Origin: an alpha proteobacterium SCGC AAA536-G10
GTDB taxonomy: Bacteria; Pseudomonadota; Alphaproteobacteria; Puniceispirillales; Marisalimonadaceae
Length of the DNA stretch: 64,000 bases
Direction: 5' to 3'
Assembly (NCBI GenBank): GCA_000384615.1
Contig: ARQU01000001.1
Location: 151,685-215,684, forward strand
In this document: positions 1 through 9,043 of the stretch, in pieces
How positions within the stretch are numbered: position 1 is the stretch's first letter
Layout of the letters: every line of letters starts with the position of its first letter
Notes under the pieces: model-generated
The model's database searches: none
The model's input: the letters and a program-made list of their open reading frames with translations, nothing else
Told to the model about the DNA's origin: nothing
Position numbers and translations under genes: made by a program

Positions 1-734
1 AAGTATTTAACAACTAAATATTCATCAGTTGATAAAATTGCTAGAAAAGAATTTTTAATTATTAAGTTAATACCTAATTCGTCAAGTTTATCGTTTATAT
101 TGGTAGTAAACTCTACAAATTTAGAAAAGTAATTTGGTGGTCTTATAATTCTAGCATGTAGCATTTTTGGAAATACCATGTCATGCACATATTCGTAATT
201 TCCAGTCACAATATCATTGATTGTTTTGATTTCTATTTTTTGATCATTTTTATAATAAAATTCTCTAATTTCTTTCTCATCAAATTTTTCTGGAATACTT
301 AAATCATTAAATTCATTTGTTTTTGCAAAATCCCAATAAGAAATACTTCTATTAGATTTAATATCTTTAATAATTCCGTTATCAAAAACTATATCTTCAA
401 AATTTACATTTAAAGTTTTTATTGAGTATTTTATAAAAGCTTTTCTTAAACTCAATGATGCAGCTTTGATGGCAGACCCAGAATCTGGGACAGATAAACT
501 ACTTGCAGTCTTACCTTCATTTGGAGATATATCTGTATCTAATTTTATTATCTCAACTTGATCATAATTGATGCCAGTTATTTTAGACGAAATTAATGCA
601 AGTGTTGAACTAATATGCTGACCAATGTCAATTTTACCAGAATAGACTTGTAAAACATTGTTTTTATCGAAATTAAACCAATTTCTTAATTTTCCGTATA
701 ATTTAATACTTGGGCCAGAATAAAAACTATTCAT
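1..734 (-). CDS. Molybdenum hydroxylase large (Mo-cofactor) subunit, partial
   Basis: Translating the minus strand from the ATG at 732-734 gives an open frame to the window edge (244 codons), so the C-terminal part is missing. Near residues 30-80 it has the GKIDIGQ...LDTDISPNEGKTASSLSVPDSG block, and near 185-205 a YVHDMVFPKMLHARIIRPP-like block. Both are typical of the molybdopterin subunit of aldehyde oxidase/xanthine dehydrogenase enzymes, closest in style to IorB and nicotinate dehydrogenase B. It starts 8 bases after the iron-sulfur subunit ends, so the two are probably one enzyme with no FAD subunit beside them. Such enzymes hydroxylate N-heterocycles or oxidise aldehydes using water. 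The family call is firm; the substrate is unknown. Confidence 0.85.
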   Translation of the reverse strand, partial: MNSFYSGPSIKLYGKLRNWFNFDKNNVLQVYSGKIDIGQHISSTLALISSKITGINYDQVEIIKLDTDISPNEGKTASSLSVPDSGSAIKAASLSLRKAFIKYSIKTLNVNFEDIVFDNGIIKDIKSNRSISYWDFAKTNEFNDLSIPEKFDEKEIREFYYKNDQKIEIKTINDIVTGNYEYVHDMVFPKMLHARIIRPPNYFSKFVEFTTNINDKLDELGINLIIKNSFLAILSTDEYLVVKY

Positions 735-742
735 TTTAAATA

Positions 743-1207
743 TTAACTCGCTTTTAATTTGTCTATAGCTTTCATAACTGATGCATGAGATCCACAACGG
801 CATAATTGTCCATCTAAAGATTTCAAAATTTCTTCGTTAGTGGGATCAGAATTTTTAAGAAAAACTGATGAAAGCGACATAATAATTCCACTCGTACAAT
901 AACCACATTGTGCAGCATTGTATTGTTTGAAAGCTTGTTGTACTTTATTTAAACCTTTGTCCGTTTTTAAGCCTTCAATAGTAGTTATTTTACAATTTTG
1001 ATAATCTTTGGCTAAAACATTACAGGAATTCTTTTTCTCACCATCTATTAAAACGGTACAACTTCCACATTGCCCTAAACCACATCCTAGCTTTGTTCCG
1101 GTTAATCCTAATTCGTCTCTAATAACAAATATTAACGGTTTGTCCTCATGGATATTTACAGTTTTATTCTCTCCATTTATATTTAAGTTACATTCAATTT
1201 TAGACAT
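743..1207 (-). CDS. Molybdenum hydroxylase [2Fe-2S] subunit (CoxS/IorA family)
   Basis: This 154-residue protein carries electrons from the molybdenum site of the neighbouring large subunit. The plant-type ferredoxin cluster ligands are C42, C47, C50 and C62 (GCGLGQCGSC then C62). The second cluster is bound by C101, C104, C136 and C138 (QCGYC and CRCGSH). Length and order match the family. It lies between the quinone-reductase-like gene upstream and the large subunit downstream on the same strand, with gaps of 17 and 8 bases, so cotranscription is likely. With no FAD subunit adjacent, the electron acceptor may be a cytochrome, as in IorAB and NicAB enzymes (inference). Confidence 0.92.
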   Translation of the reverse strand: MSKIECNLNINGENKTVNIHEDKPLIFVIRDELGLTGTKLGCGLGQCGSCTVLIDGEKKNSCNVLAKDYQNCKITTIEGLKTDKGLNKVQQAFKQYNAAQCGYCTSGIIMSLSSVFLKNSDPTNEEILKSLDGQLCRCGSHASVMKAIDKLKAS

Positions 1208-1224
1208 ATAAATTTTACTTTTTA

Positions 1225-2199
1225 TTAATCTGGTAACAATACTAATTTACCAAAGTGTTTGTTTTCATTCATTATATTTAATGCTGATTTTGCTTCATCT
1301 AAAGAAAATGTCTTAAAAATAATATGACGAATTTTTCCATCAATAACGTAATTCCAAAGGTCTGCATTTGCAACTCTAGCTACATCAATATTTTCTTCAA
1401 CAGATCTTGTTCTACCAGTTGTTCCAACATAATGAAGTCTTCTTTTAGCATGCAAATCATAGTTAAAATTACCATTCATACCAGCAAGTCTACCAATATT
1501 TATCAAATGGCCATTAATTTTGGTAGCTTCCATGTTTTTATTTACAAAATCACCTGATAACATGTCTATTAAAACATCTACACCTTTTCCATCCGTGGCA
1601 TCTAGGACTGCGTCTAACCAATTTTCTTTAGATGTATCAATTAAAATGTTAGCTCCATAGCTTGATAGTTTGGATAATTTATCCTGGTTTGTAGATGATC
1701 CTAAAACTTTAGATGCTCCTAATGCTTTTGCAATTTGAAGTCCAATAATTCCAACTCCACTACTCGCACCTTGTATAAAAACAGATTGGCCTGAGGTAAA
1801 TTTGCCATTGGTAACTATTGCATCATGCATAGTTTGAAGATTACCTTGGATTGAAGCAGCTTGTTCCCAAGAAATTTGTTCTGGATTAAATTTTATAGAT
1901 CTTTTTGAGCTAGCAATAGCGTATTCAGCCCAACCAGAGCCGCCTCTGCACATAATATTATCTCCAACTTTGAGTTCGGTTACTCCTTCACCTAATTCAA
2001 CAACTTCTCCAGCAAATTCTCCTCCAATAATTTTAGTATCTCCTCCAGTATGTCCAAATGATTGACCCTGTGTTTCAAGAAGATCCGATCTGTTTAAGCC
2101 ACAAGACTTTACTTTTACTAAAACCTGTTGATTTGAGGGTTTTGGATCAGGTAATTCCTTTATTTCAACCCCTTCGTTTCCTAATGTTACAGCTTTCAT
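1225..2199 (-). CDS. MDR-family quinone reductase-like oxidoreductase
   Basis: This 324-residue medium-chain dehydrogenase/reductase lacks the structural zinc lobe and resembles NADPH:quinone or enoyl reductases. A GroES-like N-terminal half contains GGEFAG (59-64) and is followed by a Rossmann domain with GASSGVG at 144-150. The ATG is preceded by GGAGAAG. It lies in the minus-strand run between an SDR gene and the molybdenum hydroxylase subunits, which suggests a reductive or dehydrogenation step in the same pathway. The substrate cannot be read from the sequence; crotonyl-CoA reductase-like or quinone reductase activity is equally possible. Confidence 0.85.
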   Translation of the reverse strand: MKAVTLGNEGVEIKELPDPKPSNQQVLVKVKSCGLNRSDLLETQGQSFGHTGGDTKIIGGEFAGEVVELGEGVTELKVGDNIMCRGGSGWAEYAIASSKRSIKFNPEQISWEQAASIQGNLQTMHDAIVTNGKFTSGQSVFIQGASSGVGIIGLQIAKALGASKVLGSSTNQDKLSKLSSYGANILIDTSKENWLDAVLDATDGKGVDVLIDMLSGDFVNKNMEATKINGHLINIGRLAGMNGNFNYDLHAKRRLHYVGTTGRTRSVEENIDVARVANADLWNYVIDGKIRHIIFKTFSLDEAKSALNIMNENKHFGKLVLLPD

Positions 2200-2290
2200 T
2201 TACTTCTCCATAAAAAAATAATTTAACATTATAAATTAAATCAACATCCTAATTTTAGAGCTTAAGCTTTTTTAAAACAACTAAAATTTA

Positions 2291-3055
2291 TTATCTAGAA
2301 GTCCAACCCCCATCAACTAATAAGCTAGACCCAGTCATTAATGAAGATGCCTCTGAGGCTAAAAAAACAAATGGCCCCATAAGATCTCTTATTTCTCCAA
2401 GTCTTCCTAAAGGTATCATACCAATAGTATTTTTTCTAAATTCTTCATCCTTTAAAAAAGGTTCGGTCATTGGAGTTTGAATAAAAGTAGGACAAATTGT
2501 ATTTACTCTTATGTCATTTGGAGCCAACTCAATAGCAAGTGATTTAGTGAACCCCTCTATAGCAAATTTACTTGAACAGTAAGTGGTTCTGTTAGGACCT
2601 CCTACGTGCCCCATTTGTGAAGAAACATTTATTATTGAGCCTTTTACTTCATTTTTTATCATTTTATCAACAATCACCTTAGTTAATGAAACAACTGATC
2701 TCACATTTAAAGACATAACATAATCAAAATCCTCAATTTTAGTATCCACAAGCTTAGCAGGCCTGTTAGTACCGGCATTATTAACTAAAATTTCAAAAGG
2801 ATCTGAGTCTTCAATTAAATTTTTAACATCTAATTCATTGTTTACATCCATCGGCACAAAAGACGTTTTATAACCTTTATTGTTCAAATAATTTGATAGA
2901 TTTTTTAAATCATTTTCTGTTCTTGAAACCAAGGTAACATTTGCACCTGCTTCAGCAAGTGCAATTGATGCCCCCATACCTATGCCTCTACCTGCCCCAG
3001 TAACAAGAGCATTCTTTCCATCCAACCTAAAACTTGGTGTTTGAGGATAATCCAT
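2291..3055 (-). CDS. Short-chain dehydrogenase/reductase (SDR)
   Basis: This is a 254-residue classical SDR. The dinucleotide-binding TGAGRGIG lies at about residues 19-26, NNAG at 92-95, the catalytic serine near 145, and YxxxK at Y159/K163. The C-terminal half has the usual PLGRLGE and GSSLLVDGG blocks. It oxidises an alcohol or reduces a ketone with NAD(P). It begins only 8 bases after the HisD-like gene ends, so the two probably act in sequence on a hydroxylated substrate. In bacteria that degrade sulfopropanediol, HisD-like HpsN is accompanied by other dehydrogenases, but nothing here proves that substrate. Confidence 0.9.
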   Translation of the reverse strand: MDYPQTPSFRLDGKNALVTGAGRGIGMGASIALAEAGANVTLVSRTENDLKNLSNYLNNKGYKTSFVPMDVNNELDVKNLIEDSDPFEILVNNAGTNRPAKLVDTKIEDFDYVMSLNVRSVVSLTKVIVDKMIKNEVKGSIINVSSQMGHVGGPNRTTYCSSKFAIEGFTKSLAIELAPNDIRVNTICPTFIQTPMTEPFLKDEEFRKNTIGMIPLGRLGEIRDLMGPFVFLASEASSLMTGSSLLVDGGWTSR

Positions 3056-3063
3056 AATATCTC

Positions 3064-4371
3064 CTATTCTGCTGCAGCATATGGTTGAATATTTCTGCCA
3101 CCATATCTTCTTACTCTAATATTGGCCTGTTCACCGTGGCCAGAAAAACCTTCTAAAGCGCATAATCTAGAACAGTATTCACCAACAAGAGCTGATGCTT
3201 CATCTGTTAAAACTTTTTGATATGTGCAAGTTTTTAAAAACTTGCCTACCCATAAACCGCCAGTGTATCTTGCAGCTGTTTTAGTTGGTAAAGTATGATT
3301 TGTTCCTATTACCTTATCACCAAAAGCCACATTTGTTCTAGAACCCAAAAACAAAGCACCATAATTAGTCATATTTTTATGAAAATAATCAGGGTCTTCG
3401 GTCATTACCTGGACATGCTCAAAAGCTAAATCATCTGCGACTTCAACCATTTCTTCAATATTATCACAAACAATAACTTGGCCATATTCTTTCCATGATT
3501 CTTTTGCAATTTCAGCAGTTGGTAAAATTTCTAACTGTCTTTCAACTTCCTTAATTGTATCAACAGCAAGTTTATTTGAGTCTGTCAGTAAAATTGCTGG
3601 ACTGGTAGGGCCGTGTTCTGCTTGTCCTAAAAGGTCAATAGCACAAATTTCTGGATCAGCAGTTTTGTCAGCAATTATAAGTGTCTCAGTTGGTCCAGCA
3701 AATAAATCAATACCCACTCTTCCAAACAATTGTCGTTTAGCTTCTGCAACAAACATATTGCCTGGTCCAACCAACATATCAACGCCTTTTATACTTTCAG
3801 TACCTATTGCCATAGCTGCAACAGCTTGAATACCACCAAGACATAAAATTTTATCTGCGCCACCCATGTGCATTGCCGCAACAATAGCAGGATGCGGTTC
3901 ACCTCCTTGTGGAGGGGCAGAAGCAGTTATCTCTTTTACACCTGCGACTTTGGCTGTCAATACTGACATATGAGCTGATGCAACCATTGGATACTTTCCG
4001 CCTGGCACATAACATCCTACTGCATTCATTGGTATATTTTTATGACCCAGGATTACACCTGGCAATGTTTCAACTTCTAAATCTTTAATGCAATCTAATT
4101 GTTTAGATGCAAAATTACGAACTTGTGCTTGCGCAAATTTAATATCTTCAATATCTCTTTTAGATACCTTACTAATAGCTTTTTCAATTTCAATTTCATT
4201 CAATATAAAATTTTCTGGTTCATAATTATCAAATTTCTTAGATAACTCTCTTACTGCTGCATCACCTCTCTTACTAACATCTGATAATATTGTTTCTACA
4301 GTATTTCTTACTTTTACATCTGCCTCAATAATTTCAGTTTCAGACTTACCTTCTTTTATCCACTTTGACAT
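3064..4371 (-). CDS. Histidinol-dehydrogenase family enzyme, HpsN-like (catabolic)
   Basis: This 435-residue zinc- and NAD-dependent enzyme oxidises an alcohol by two steps to an acid. Residues aligning with E. coli HisD active-site positions are present: Q250 and H253 (GQAEHGP), E318/H319 (FEHVQ), D352 in [13 protein letters not shown], and H412. TNHTLPT instead of the TNHVLPT of biosynthetic HisD, and a longer charged C-terminal tail, resemble the HpsN branch (sulfopropanediol 3-dehydrogenase). The neighbours are dehydrogenases, a molybdenum hydroxylase and a LysR regulator, and no his genes are present, so a catabolic role is more likely than histidine synthesis. The exact substrate is uncertain. 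Confidence 0.85.
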   Translation of the reverse strand: MSKWIKEGKSETEIIEADVKVRNTVETILSDVSKRGDAAVRELSKKFDNYEPENFILNEIEIEKAISKVSKRDIEDIKFAQAQVRNFASKQLDCIKDLEVETLPGVILGHKNIPMNAVGCYVPGGKYPMVASAHMSVLTAKVAGVKEITASAPPQGGEPHPAIVAAMHMGGADKILCLGGIQAVAAMAIGTESIKGVDMLVGPGNMFVAEAKRQLFGRVGIDLFAGPTETLIIADKTADPEICAIDLLGQAEHGPTSPAILLTDSNKLAVDTIKEVERQLEILPTAEIAKESWKEYGQVIVCDNIEEMVEVADDLAFEHVQVMTEDPDYFHKNMTNYGALFLGSRTNVAFGDKVIGTNHTLPTKTAARYTGGLWVGKFLKTCTYQKVLTDEASALVGEYCSRLCALEGFSGHGEQANIRVRRYGGRNIQPYAAAE

Positions 4372-4435
4372 TTATTCCTCATATCTTTCTTAAATTAAGT
4401 TTTTTTGATAATATTAAAATTTTTAAATATATCAA

Positions 4436-4933
4436 TTAAGAAATCTTACCATTCCAGTAAAGCAAAGGTTCATTTTTTTTGTGGTAATGTAGTTTAACTT
4501 TACCAACTAAAATTTGATGATCTCCTCCATCATAATAATTCCATTTTACGCAATCAAACCAAGCAAGAGTTCCATCGATAATAGGATGTCCATTTTTACT
4601 AAAATTCCAATCTACATTATCAAATTTATTTTCGATAGGTGAAGAAAAGTTTAAACATAGGTCTTTTTGATTTTTGGAGAGTATATTCACGGCATATCCA
4701 TTAGCATTTAAAAATATGTCATAACTTGGTTGTTTCTTATCAATACTCCATAATACTAATGGAGGATTAAGAGATACAGATGCAAAGCTATTAACAGTCA
4801 TTCCAATTGGGATTTTATTATCATCAACTGTAGTGACAATTGTTATTCCAGTTGAAAACATTCCAAGAGATTTTTTTAAAAGTGCTTCATTATCAATATT
4901 TTTGATGTTTACATTTTCATTTGTATTATTCAT
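4436..4933 (-). CDS. Flavin reductase-like protein (HpaC type)
   Basis: This 165-residue protein carries the flavin_reduct fold: FSTGITIVTTVDD near 26-38, GMTVNSFASVSLNPPLVLWSI at about 44-64, and a later GDHQILVGKV strand. Family members supply reduced FMN or FAD to a two-component monooxygenase, or themselves act as flavin oxidoreductases. It is the first gene of the minus-strand run that continues to the window start, and it diverges from the lysR gene over a 106-base spacer carrying a palindrome. No oxygenase partner is adjacent; the LLM or FAD enzymes at 18-23 kb are possible users (inference). Confidence 0.85.
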   Translation of the reverse strand: MNNTNENVNIKNIDNEALLKKSLGMFSTGITIVTTVDDNKIPIGMTVNSFASVSLNPPLVLWSIDKKQPSYDIFLNANGYAVNILSKNQKDLCLNFSSPIENKFDNVDWNFSKNGHPIIDGTLAWFDCVKWNYYDGGDHQILVGKVKLHYHKKNEPLLYWNGKIS

Positions 4934-5013
4934 ATAATTTCTCGAAATTAATTATTTATTTTTTTTAACATAGATTTATGTATTATAAGTAATTATTTAT
5001 TTATATGAATTAC

Positions 5014-5028
5014 ATCAATATTATTGAT
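5014..5028. promoter_or_regulatory. Probable LysR (LTTR) operator, T-N11-A palindrome
   Basis: A perfect 15-base dyad, ATCAATA-T-TATTGAT, lies in the divergent spacer between the flavin reductase and lysR. It contains the LTTR signature T-N11-A with dyad symmetry. It is 11 bases before the lysR ATG, where a bound regulator would repress its own gene and could activate the divergent operon. The position and pattern are visible; the binding is inferred. Confidence 0.6.
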
Positions 5029-5039
5029 ACGCAGGATTA

Positions 5040-5987
5040 ATGACAGTTTCTATAAAACAATTGAAAGCATTTGTAGCTGTAGTCGAAGAAAAATCTTTTA
5101 GTGTTGCAGCTCAAAGATTAAATGCCACCCAATCTGGCATGTCAATGCTAGTTCAAAACTTAGAATTAAGCATTGGTAAAAAACTTATAAACAGAATACC
5201 CGGCAAAATGATATTAACTGAAAGTGGTAAAAGTTTTTATAAATACTCTCTGGATATTTTGAAATTAATGGAAAAGGCTCTTATAGATGTTAGGGCCGAA
5301 GAAAAAGAATTAACTGGGACATTTAATTGTGGTTTAATGCCTACATTCACAAGATCAGCATTACCTTTAACATTATCGGAATTTCTTAAAGAGCATCCAA
5401 AAGTTGATATTAAAATTACTGAAGCTTATTCAGGAGTTTTAGAAGAAATGGTTCGATCAAACAAACTAGAGTTTGCAATAGTTCCATCTGTAAAAAATCC
5501 AACGGGATTGAATGTAGAATTTGTATCAAGTGATATAAATTTATTAGTAACAAGTAAAAAATCAGAGTTCAAACATTTGGAACCTATAAATCTTTCAGTA
5601 ATTAAAAATATTAAAATAATATTACCAGGCCCAGATAATTCTAGAAGAATTGCTCAAAACCAATATTTTGCAACACATAATATTGATATTTATAAAATGT
5701 TAGAAATGGATGGTATGATCGGCACACTAGAATTAGTTGCTAATAGCGACTGGTGTGCTATTTTGCCTGCAGCTTTATGCGATCTAGATTTGTCTGGAGA
5801 TTTTAGAACCTTATCACCACTTACGTCCCCGCCTCTTACAACAGATTACGTTATAATTACTTCTGCCAGTAAAGAATTAAGTCCAGTTGCAGAAATTTTT
5901 AGTAAAAGAATACGAAAAGAAATCAAAAATATAAGTGAAAAATTAAATAAAAAAGTAAATTATAATTTAATTAATAATAATAACTGA
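5040..5987 (+). CDS. LysR-family transcriptional regulator
   Basis: This is a 315-residue LysR-type regulator. The N-terminal winged helix-turn-helix (about residues 2-60) has LKAFVAVVEEKSFSVAAQRLNATQSGMSMLVQNLE, here cited by positions 7-41, followed by a linker helix and a two-lobed inducer-binding domain (about 90-295). It is divergent from the flavin reductase/HisD-like operon and directly upstream of a TRAP transporter on its own strand, so it probably controls uptake and breakdown of one compound. The 15-base palindrome before its start supports autoregulation. The last 25 residues are Asn/Lys rich and look unstructured. The inducer is unknown. Confidence 0.92.
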   Translation: MTVSIKQLKAFVAVVEEKSFSVAAQRLNATQSGMSMLVQNLELSIGKKLINRIPGKMILTESGKSFYKYSLDILKLMEKALIDVRAEEKELTGTFNCGLMPTFTRSALPLTLSEFLKEHPKVDIKITEAYSGVLEEMVRSNKLEFAIVPSVKNPTGLNVEFVSSDINLLVTSKKSEFKHLEPINLSVIKNIKIILPGPDNSRRIAQNQYFATHNIDIYKMLEMDGMIGTLELVANSDWCAILPAALCDLDLSGDFRTLSPLTSPPLTTDYVIITSASKELSPVAEIFSKRIRKEIKNISEKLNKKVNYNLINNNN

Positions 5988-6022
5988 TATTAATTATTAC
6001 TATATATGATTTGATAAGAGTG

Positions 6023-6041
6023 ATACTATTATTAATAGTAT
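6023..6041. promoter_or_regulatory. 19-base perfect palindrome upstream of TRAP operon
   Basis: ATACTATTA-T-TAATAGTAT is a perfect dyad 18 bases before the TTG start of dctQ. It has no T-run after it, so an operator is more likely than a terminator for lysR. Its outer half-sites ATACTA/TAGTAT also occur, with closer spacing, in the palindrome before the second dctP gene at 11324-11349. It could be the site through which the TRAP operon is controlled. Confidence 0.5.
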
Positions 6042-6059
6042 TAATTAGCGAGGAATAAG

Positions 6060-6533
6060 TTGAATAACTTTTTAAAAAAAATACCAGAATATTTGCAATC
6101 AATTGCAGCAATTTGGCTTATACTGGTAGCTTTAACGATATTTGCCGAGGTTACTTTTAGAAATTTCGGATTCTTTCTTGGTGCTGACCAAATTGTCCAA
6201 AACTCTGTTCCTGCGATTGTCTTTCTTCAGGTTCCATTTGCAATTGCCTCAGGTACTATGTTGAGAACCACATTGATTTTTGATTTTTTTAAAGCTAGAG
6301 GGAAAAAAATAATAAACATAATTTCATACATAATTGGAATAATGCTCTTTATTGGAATAGCAGTAGGTGGTTGGACAGATATGATAAAGGGTTGGGAAAT
6401 TGGTGAATATCAAGGTATTGGTGCTATTGAATTTCCAGTTTACCCGATTAGAACTGTAATCATATTTTCTTCAATTATAGTCGTTTTTATATACATTTCA
6501 CTAATCATAAATTCATTTATAAAAAAAAAATAA
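6060..6533 (+). CDS. TRAP transporter small permease subunit (DctQ)
   Basis: This 157-residue inner-membrane protein has four predicted membrane helices (about residues 13-35, 47-68, 88-108 and 130-152), the standard DctQ layout. It pairs with the large permease DctM encoded 21 bases downstream. The start is TTG at 6060, supported by GCGAGGAATAA just before it. TRAP systems import organic acids such as C4-dicarboxylates, sugar acids, ectoine or sulfonates, using a sodium gradient and a periplasmic binding protein. The substrate cannot be read from this subunit. It follows lysR by 72 bases that hold a 19-base palindrome. Confidence 0.9.
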   Translation: MNNFLKKIPEYLQSIAAIWLILVALTIFAEVTFRNFGFFLGADQIVQNSVPAIVFLQVPFAIASGTMLRTTLIFDFFKARGKKIINIISYIIGIMLFIGIAVGGWTDMIKGWEIGEYQGIGAIEFPVYPIRTVIIFSSIIVVFIYISLIINSFIKKK

Positions 6534-6554
6534 AGCTTTCAAAGGGATAATAAA

Positions 6555-7871
6555 TTGGAAATAGATTTAGACATACTTATGATTTTAACTTTAATGGGTA
6601 TGCTTTTAGCAATCTTTTCTGGTGTACATATAGCCCTTGCACTTGGTGCAACAGCTATGGTTGGCACATATTTTATATTTGAAGATGCATATATGGCAGC
6701 GAGTCAAGTTGGAGGTGCAGCTTATGAACTAATTAGAGATCATATTTTTATGACTATACCTCTATTTGTTCTTATGGGTGACTTTTTATCAAGAAGTGGT
6801 GCTGCAGCGGATCTTTATACACTTATTAATAAAGGTCTTAAAGGGGTACCTGGAAGATTAGGTGTAGCAACAGTTACTGGTAATGCTGCATTTGCCGCTG
6901 TAACAGGTACATCAATTGCATCAGCGGCAGCATTTTCTAGAATTGCGTGGCCACAAATGAAAAAAGCTGGCTATGATGAAAAACTTGCAGTTGGTTCAAT
7001 CGCAGGGAGTGCTTGTCTTGGAATGTTAATTCCACCAAGTGTTCTTTTAATTGTTTGGGGAATAATAACTGAAGATTCTATTGGTAAATTATTCGTCGCT
7101 GGAGTAATTCCTGGTATTATTTTATCGCTTATGTTTGCATTTTATAATTTTTACAAGGCAAAGTTAAATCCTGAATTAGCTCCTGAACCAGACAGTATAG
7201 GTGATACTGCATCAATAACCAGAGAACAATTTTTTTCTGGAATGTCGATTTTAGGATTAATATTTGTAGTTCTAGGAGGTATTTGGGGTGGTATTTTTAC
7301 ACCAACTGAAGCTGCAGGCATGGGAGCTTTGGCAAGCTTTATTATAGCGTTATGTAAAGGTATGAAGTGGAACGGTATTGTTGATTCTGTTATTGATGCA
7401 GGTAAAACATCTGCGCCAATTATGATACTTCTAATAACTGCAGGTATGTACTCTAGGTTTCTTTCTTTGTCAGACATTGACTCAGTCATCGTTGATGCAA
7501 TGTCATCTGTTGGACTAAATGAATACATGATTTTGGTTATGATGGTAGTAATTTGGCTAATACTTGGCATGCTTTTGGACTCAGTATCAATCATCTTATT
7601 AACTGTTCCGTTATTTATTTTGTTAGCTGGTGATATGAATCCATACGCTTTTGCTATTTTTGGAATATTAGCTATAGAAGCAGGTTTACTTACGCCACCA
7701 TTTGGTCTTATAGTTTATACAGTCAAGGGGGTTTTAGCTGCAGGCGGGGATAATGTATCTCTTGGTTCAATTTTTAGAGGATCTATTCCTTATTGGATAA
7801 TGATGTTAATAGTAATGCTTTTAGTAGCATTCATTCCTGAATTAGCTAGCTGGCCAACGCAATTTGTTTAG
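6555..7871 (+). CDS. TRAP transporter large permease subunit (DctM)
   Basis: This 438-residue protein has about 12 membrane helices and the DctM signatures GNAAFAAVTGTSIASAAAFS (about residues 110-129), GSACLGMLIPPS and FTPTEAAGMGA. It forms the ion-coupled channel with DctQ. The start is TTG at 6555, preceded by AAAGGGATAA. Dct-type QMP order is kept, with the binding-protein gene 50 bases downstream behind a strong AAGGAGG site. The same permease may also serve the orphan binding protein at 11.4 kb, which has no permease of its own (inference). Confidence 0.95.
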   Translation: MEIDLDILMILTLMGMLLAIFSGVHIALALGATAMVGTYFIFEDAYMAASQVGGAAYELIRDHIFMTIPLFVLMGDFLSRSGAAADLYTLINKGLKGVPGRLGVATVTGNAAFAAVTGTSIASAAAFSRIAWPQMKKAGYDEKLAVGSIAGSACLGMLIPPSVLLIVWGIITEDSIGKLFVAGVIPGIILSLMFAFYNFYKAKLNPELAPEPDSIGDTASITREQFFSGMSILGLIFVVLGGIWGGIFTPTEAAGMGALASFIIALCKGMKWNGIVDSVIDAGKTSAPIMILLITAGMYSRFLSLSDIDSVIVDAMSSVGLNEYMILVMMVVIWLILGMLLDSVSIILLTVPLFILLAGDMNPYAFAIFGILAIEAGLLTPPFGLIVYTVKGVLAAGGDNVSLGSIFRGSIPYWIMMLIVMLLVAFIPELASWPTQFV

Positions 7872-7921
7872 TAAAAACAAGGGGTTAAATACTAAACTTA
7901 ACACTACCTAAGGAGGAAATT

Positions 7922-9022
7922 ATGATTAGGTATTTTAAAAAAGCTATTCCACTTAGCATTTTAGCTACAGGTATAATAGCAACTGCTTCAATAGCAGATA
8001 CATTTACATTAAGGGTTGGATCTGGTCATCCATCAAAGCCAACTGCTTATGTAACTAATATGGAAAAGGTTTTAGTTCCAAATATTAAAAAAAGAGTAAA
8101 AGCTGAAACAGATCATAAAGTTAGAATAATTGAAGCTTATGCCGGTAAAATTGCAAAGGTTCACGAAACATTAGAGGCCGTTGAAAAAGGGCTTTTAGAC
8201 ATAGGTTCATATTGTGTATGCTTTGAAACTGCAAAACTATTACCTTGGAACTTTGATTATTTTGTTCCTTTTACTACAACCAATTTAGAAACTAATTGGG
8301 CAGTTAAGCATAAAATTTTAAAACAGTTCCCTACTTTAACAAAAATGCTTGAAGATAAGTACAATCAAAAGTTTATTGCCATGCAAGGGTTTGACGATTA
8401 TGGAATTGGTACTGTTAAACAATGGCAAAAAGCAAATGAACTTAAAGGAGTAAAAGTTATAGCTGCTGGACCAAACTTACCTTGGGTATCATTGTTTGGT
8501 TCTATTCCAGTTACATCCACACTTCCAACTATGTATAATGACTTGGCGACTGGTGTTGCAAAAGGTGTTATTATTTTTCCATCAGCTCATGCTGGAGGAT
8601 TTAAGTTTTATGAGCAAGCTCCTTATTGGAAAGTTATTGGTTTTGGAGCAATGGCCCAAACAATCACAACTATAAATTTAGACACCATGAAAAAACTACC
8701 TCCTGAAATAGTTAAAATTATTATGGAAGAGGCTGTAAATTATGAAAAGGCAGCAGTTAAAGATGGTCAGAGGAGATATCAAAAAGGTTTAACTGATTTA
8801 GTTAAATTAGGTAAGAAGAAAGGTATTAATGACGCTGTAACTTATTTACCAGTTGAGCAACAGAAGATTTGGGCTGAAACTATTAAAGATTGGCCAAATT
8901 CAAGAGCTAAAGATATTACTAAAGACTATGGAATGGACGGCGCTGCTCTTATGAATGCTTACATGGACGAAATGGAAAAAACTGGCCATAAATTCCCTGT
9001 TCGTTATAAAATTGGCGGCTAA
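7922..9022 (+). CDS. TRAP transporter solute-binding protein (DctP family), copy 1
   Basis: This 366-residue periplasmic protein has an N-terminal signal peptide (residues 1-25, cut near SIADT) and a DctP fold. The ribosome site TAAGGAGGAAAT is strong. Distinctive features are HPSKPTAYVTNMEKVLVPNIKK near residues 37-58, a CVC pair near residue 100, and the family-typical GVKVIAAGPNLPW segment. Copy 2 at 11377-12477 is the same length and, by eye, about three quarters identical. This copy belongs to the dctQM operon and is followed by a strong hairpin terminator. The ligand is unknown; substrates of TRAP proteins are usually carboxylates. Confidence 0.93.
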   Translation: MIRYFKKAIPLSILATGIIATASIADTFTLRVGSGHPSKPTAYVTNMEKVLVPNIKKRVKAETDHKVRIIEAYAGKIAKVHETLEAVEKGLLDIGSYCVCFETAKLLPWNFDYFVPFTTTNLETNWAVKHKILKQFPTLTKMLEDKYNQKFIAMQGFDDYGIGTVKQWQKANELKGVKVIAAGPNLPWVSLFGSIPVTSTLPTMYNDLATGVAKGVIIFPSAHAGGFKFYEQAPYWKVIGFGAMAQTITTINLDTMKKLPPEIVKIIMEEAVNYEKAAVKDGQRRYQKGLTDLVKLGKKKGINDAVTYLPVEQQKIWAETIKDWPNSRAKDITKDYGMDGAALMNAYMDEMEKTGHKFPVRYKIGG

Positions 9023-9043
9023 ATATATTATAATTTTAATTTC

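Noticed and set aside
2259-2268. AGCTTAAGCT followed by T run as a terminator between SDR and MDR genes
   Set aside because: The dyad has no room for a loop, so at most three base pairs would form; the T run is on the opposite strand to the operon.
3064-4371. Calling this gene biosynthetic hisD
   Set aside because: No other histidine genes are near, the TNHTLPT block and C-terminal tail fit the catabolic HpsN-like branch, and the operon partners are catabolic oxidoreductases.
7151-7594. Open frame of 147 codons on the minus strand inside dctM
   Set aside because: It lies wholly within a well-supported membrane permease gene and has no protein-family features; it is a shadow frame.
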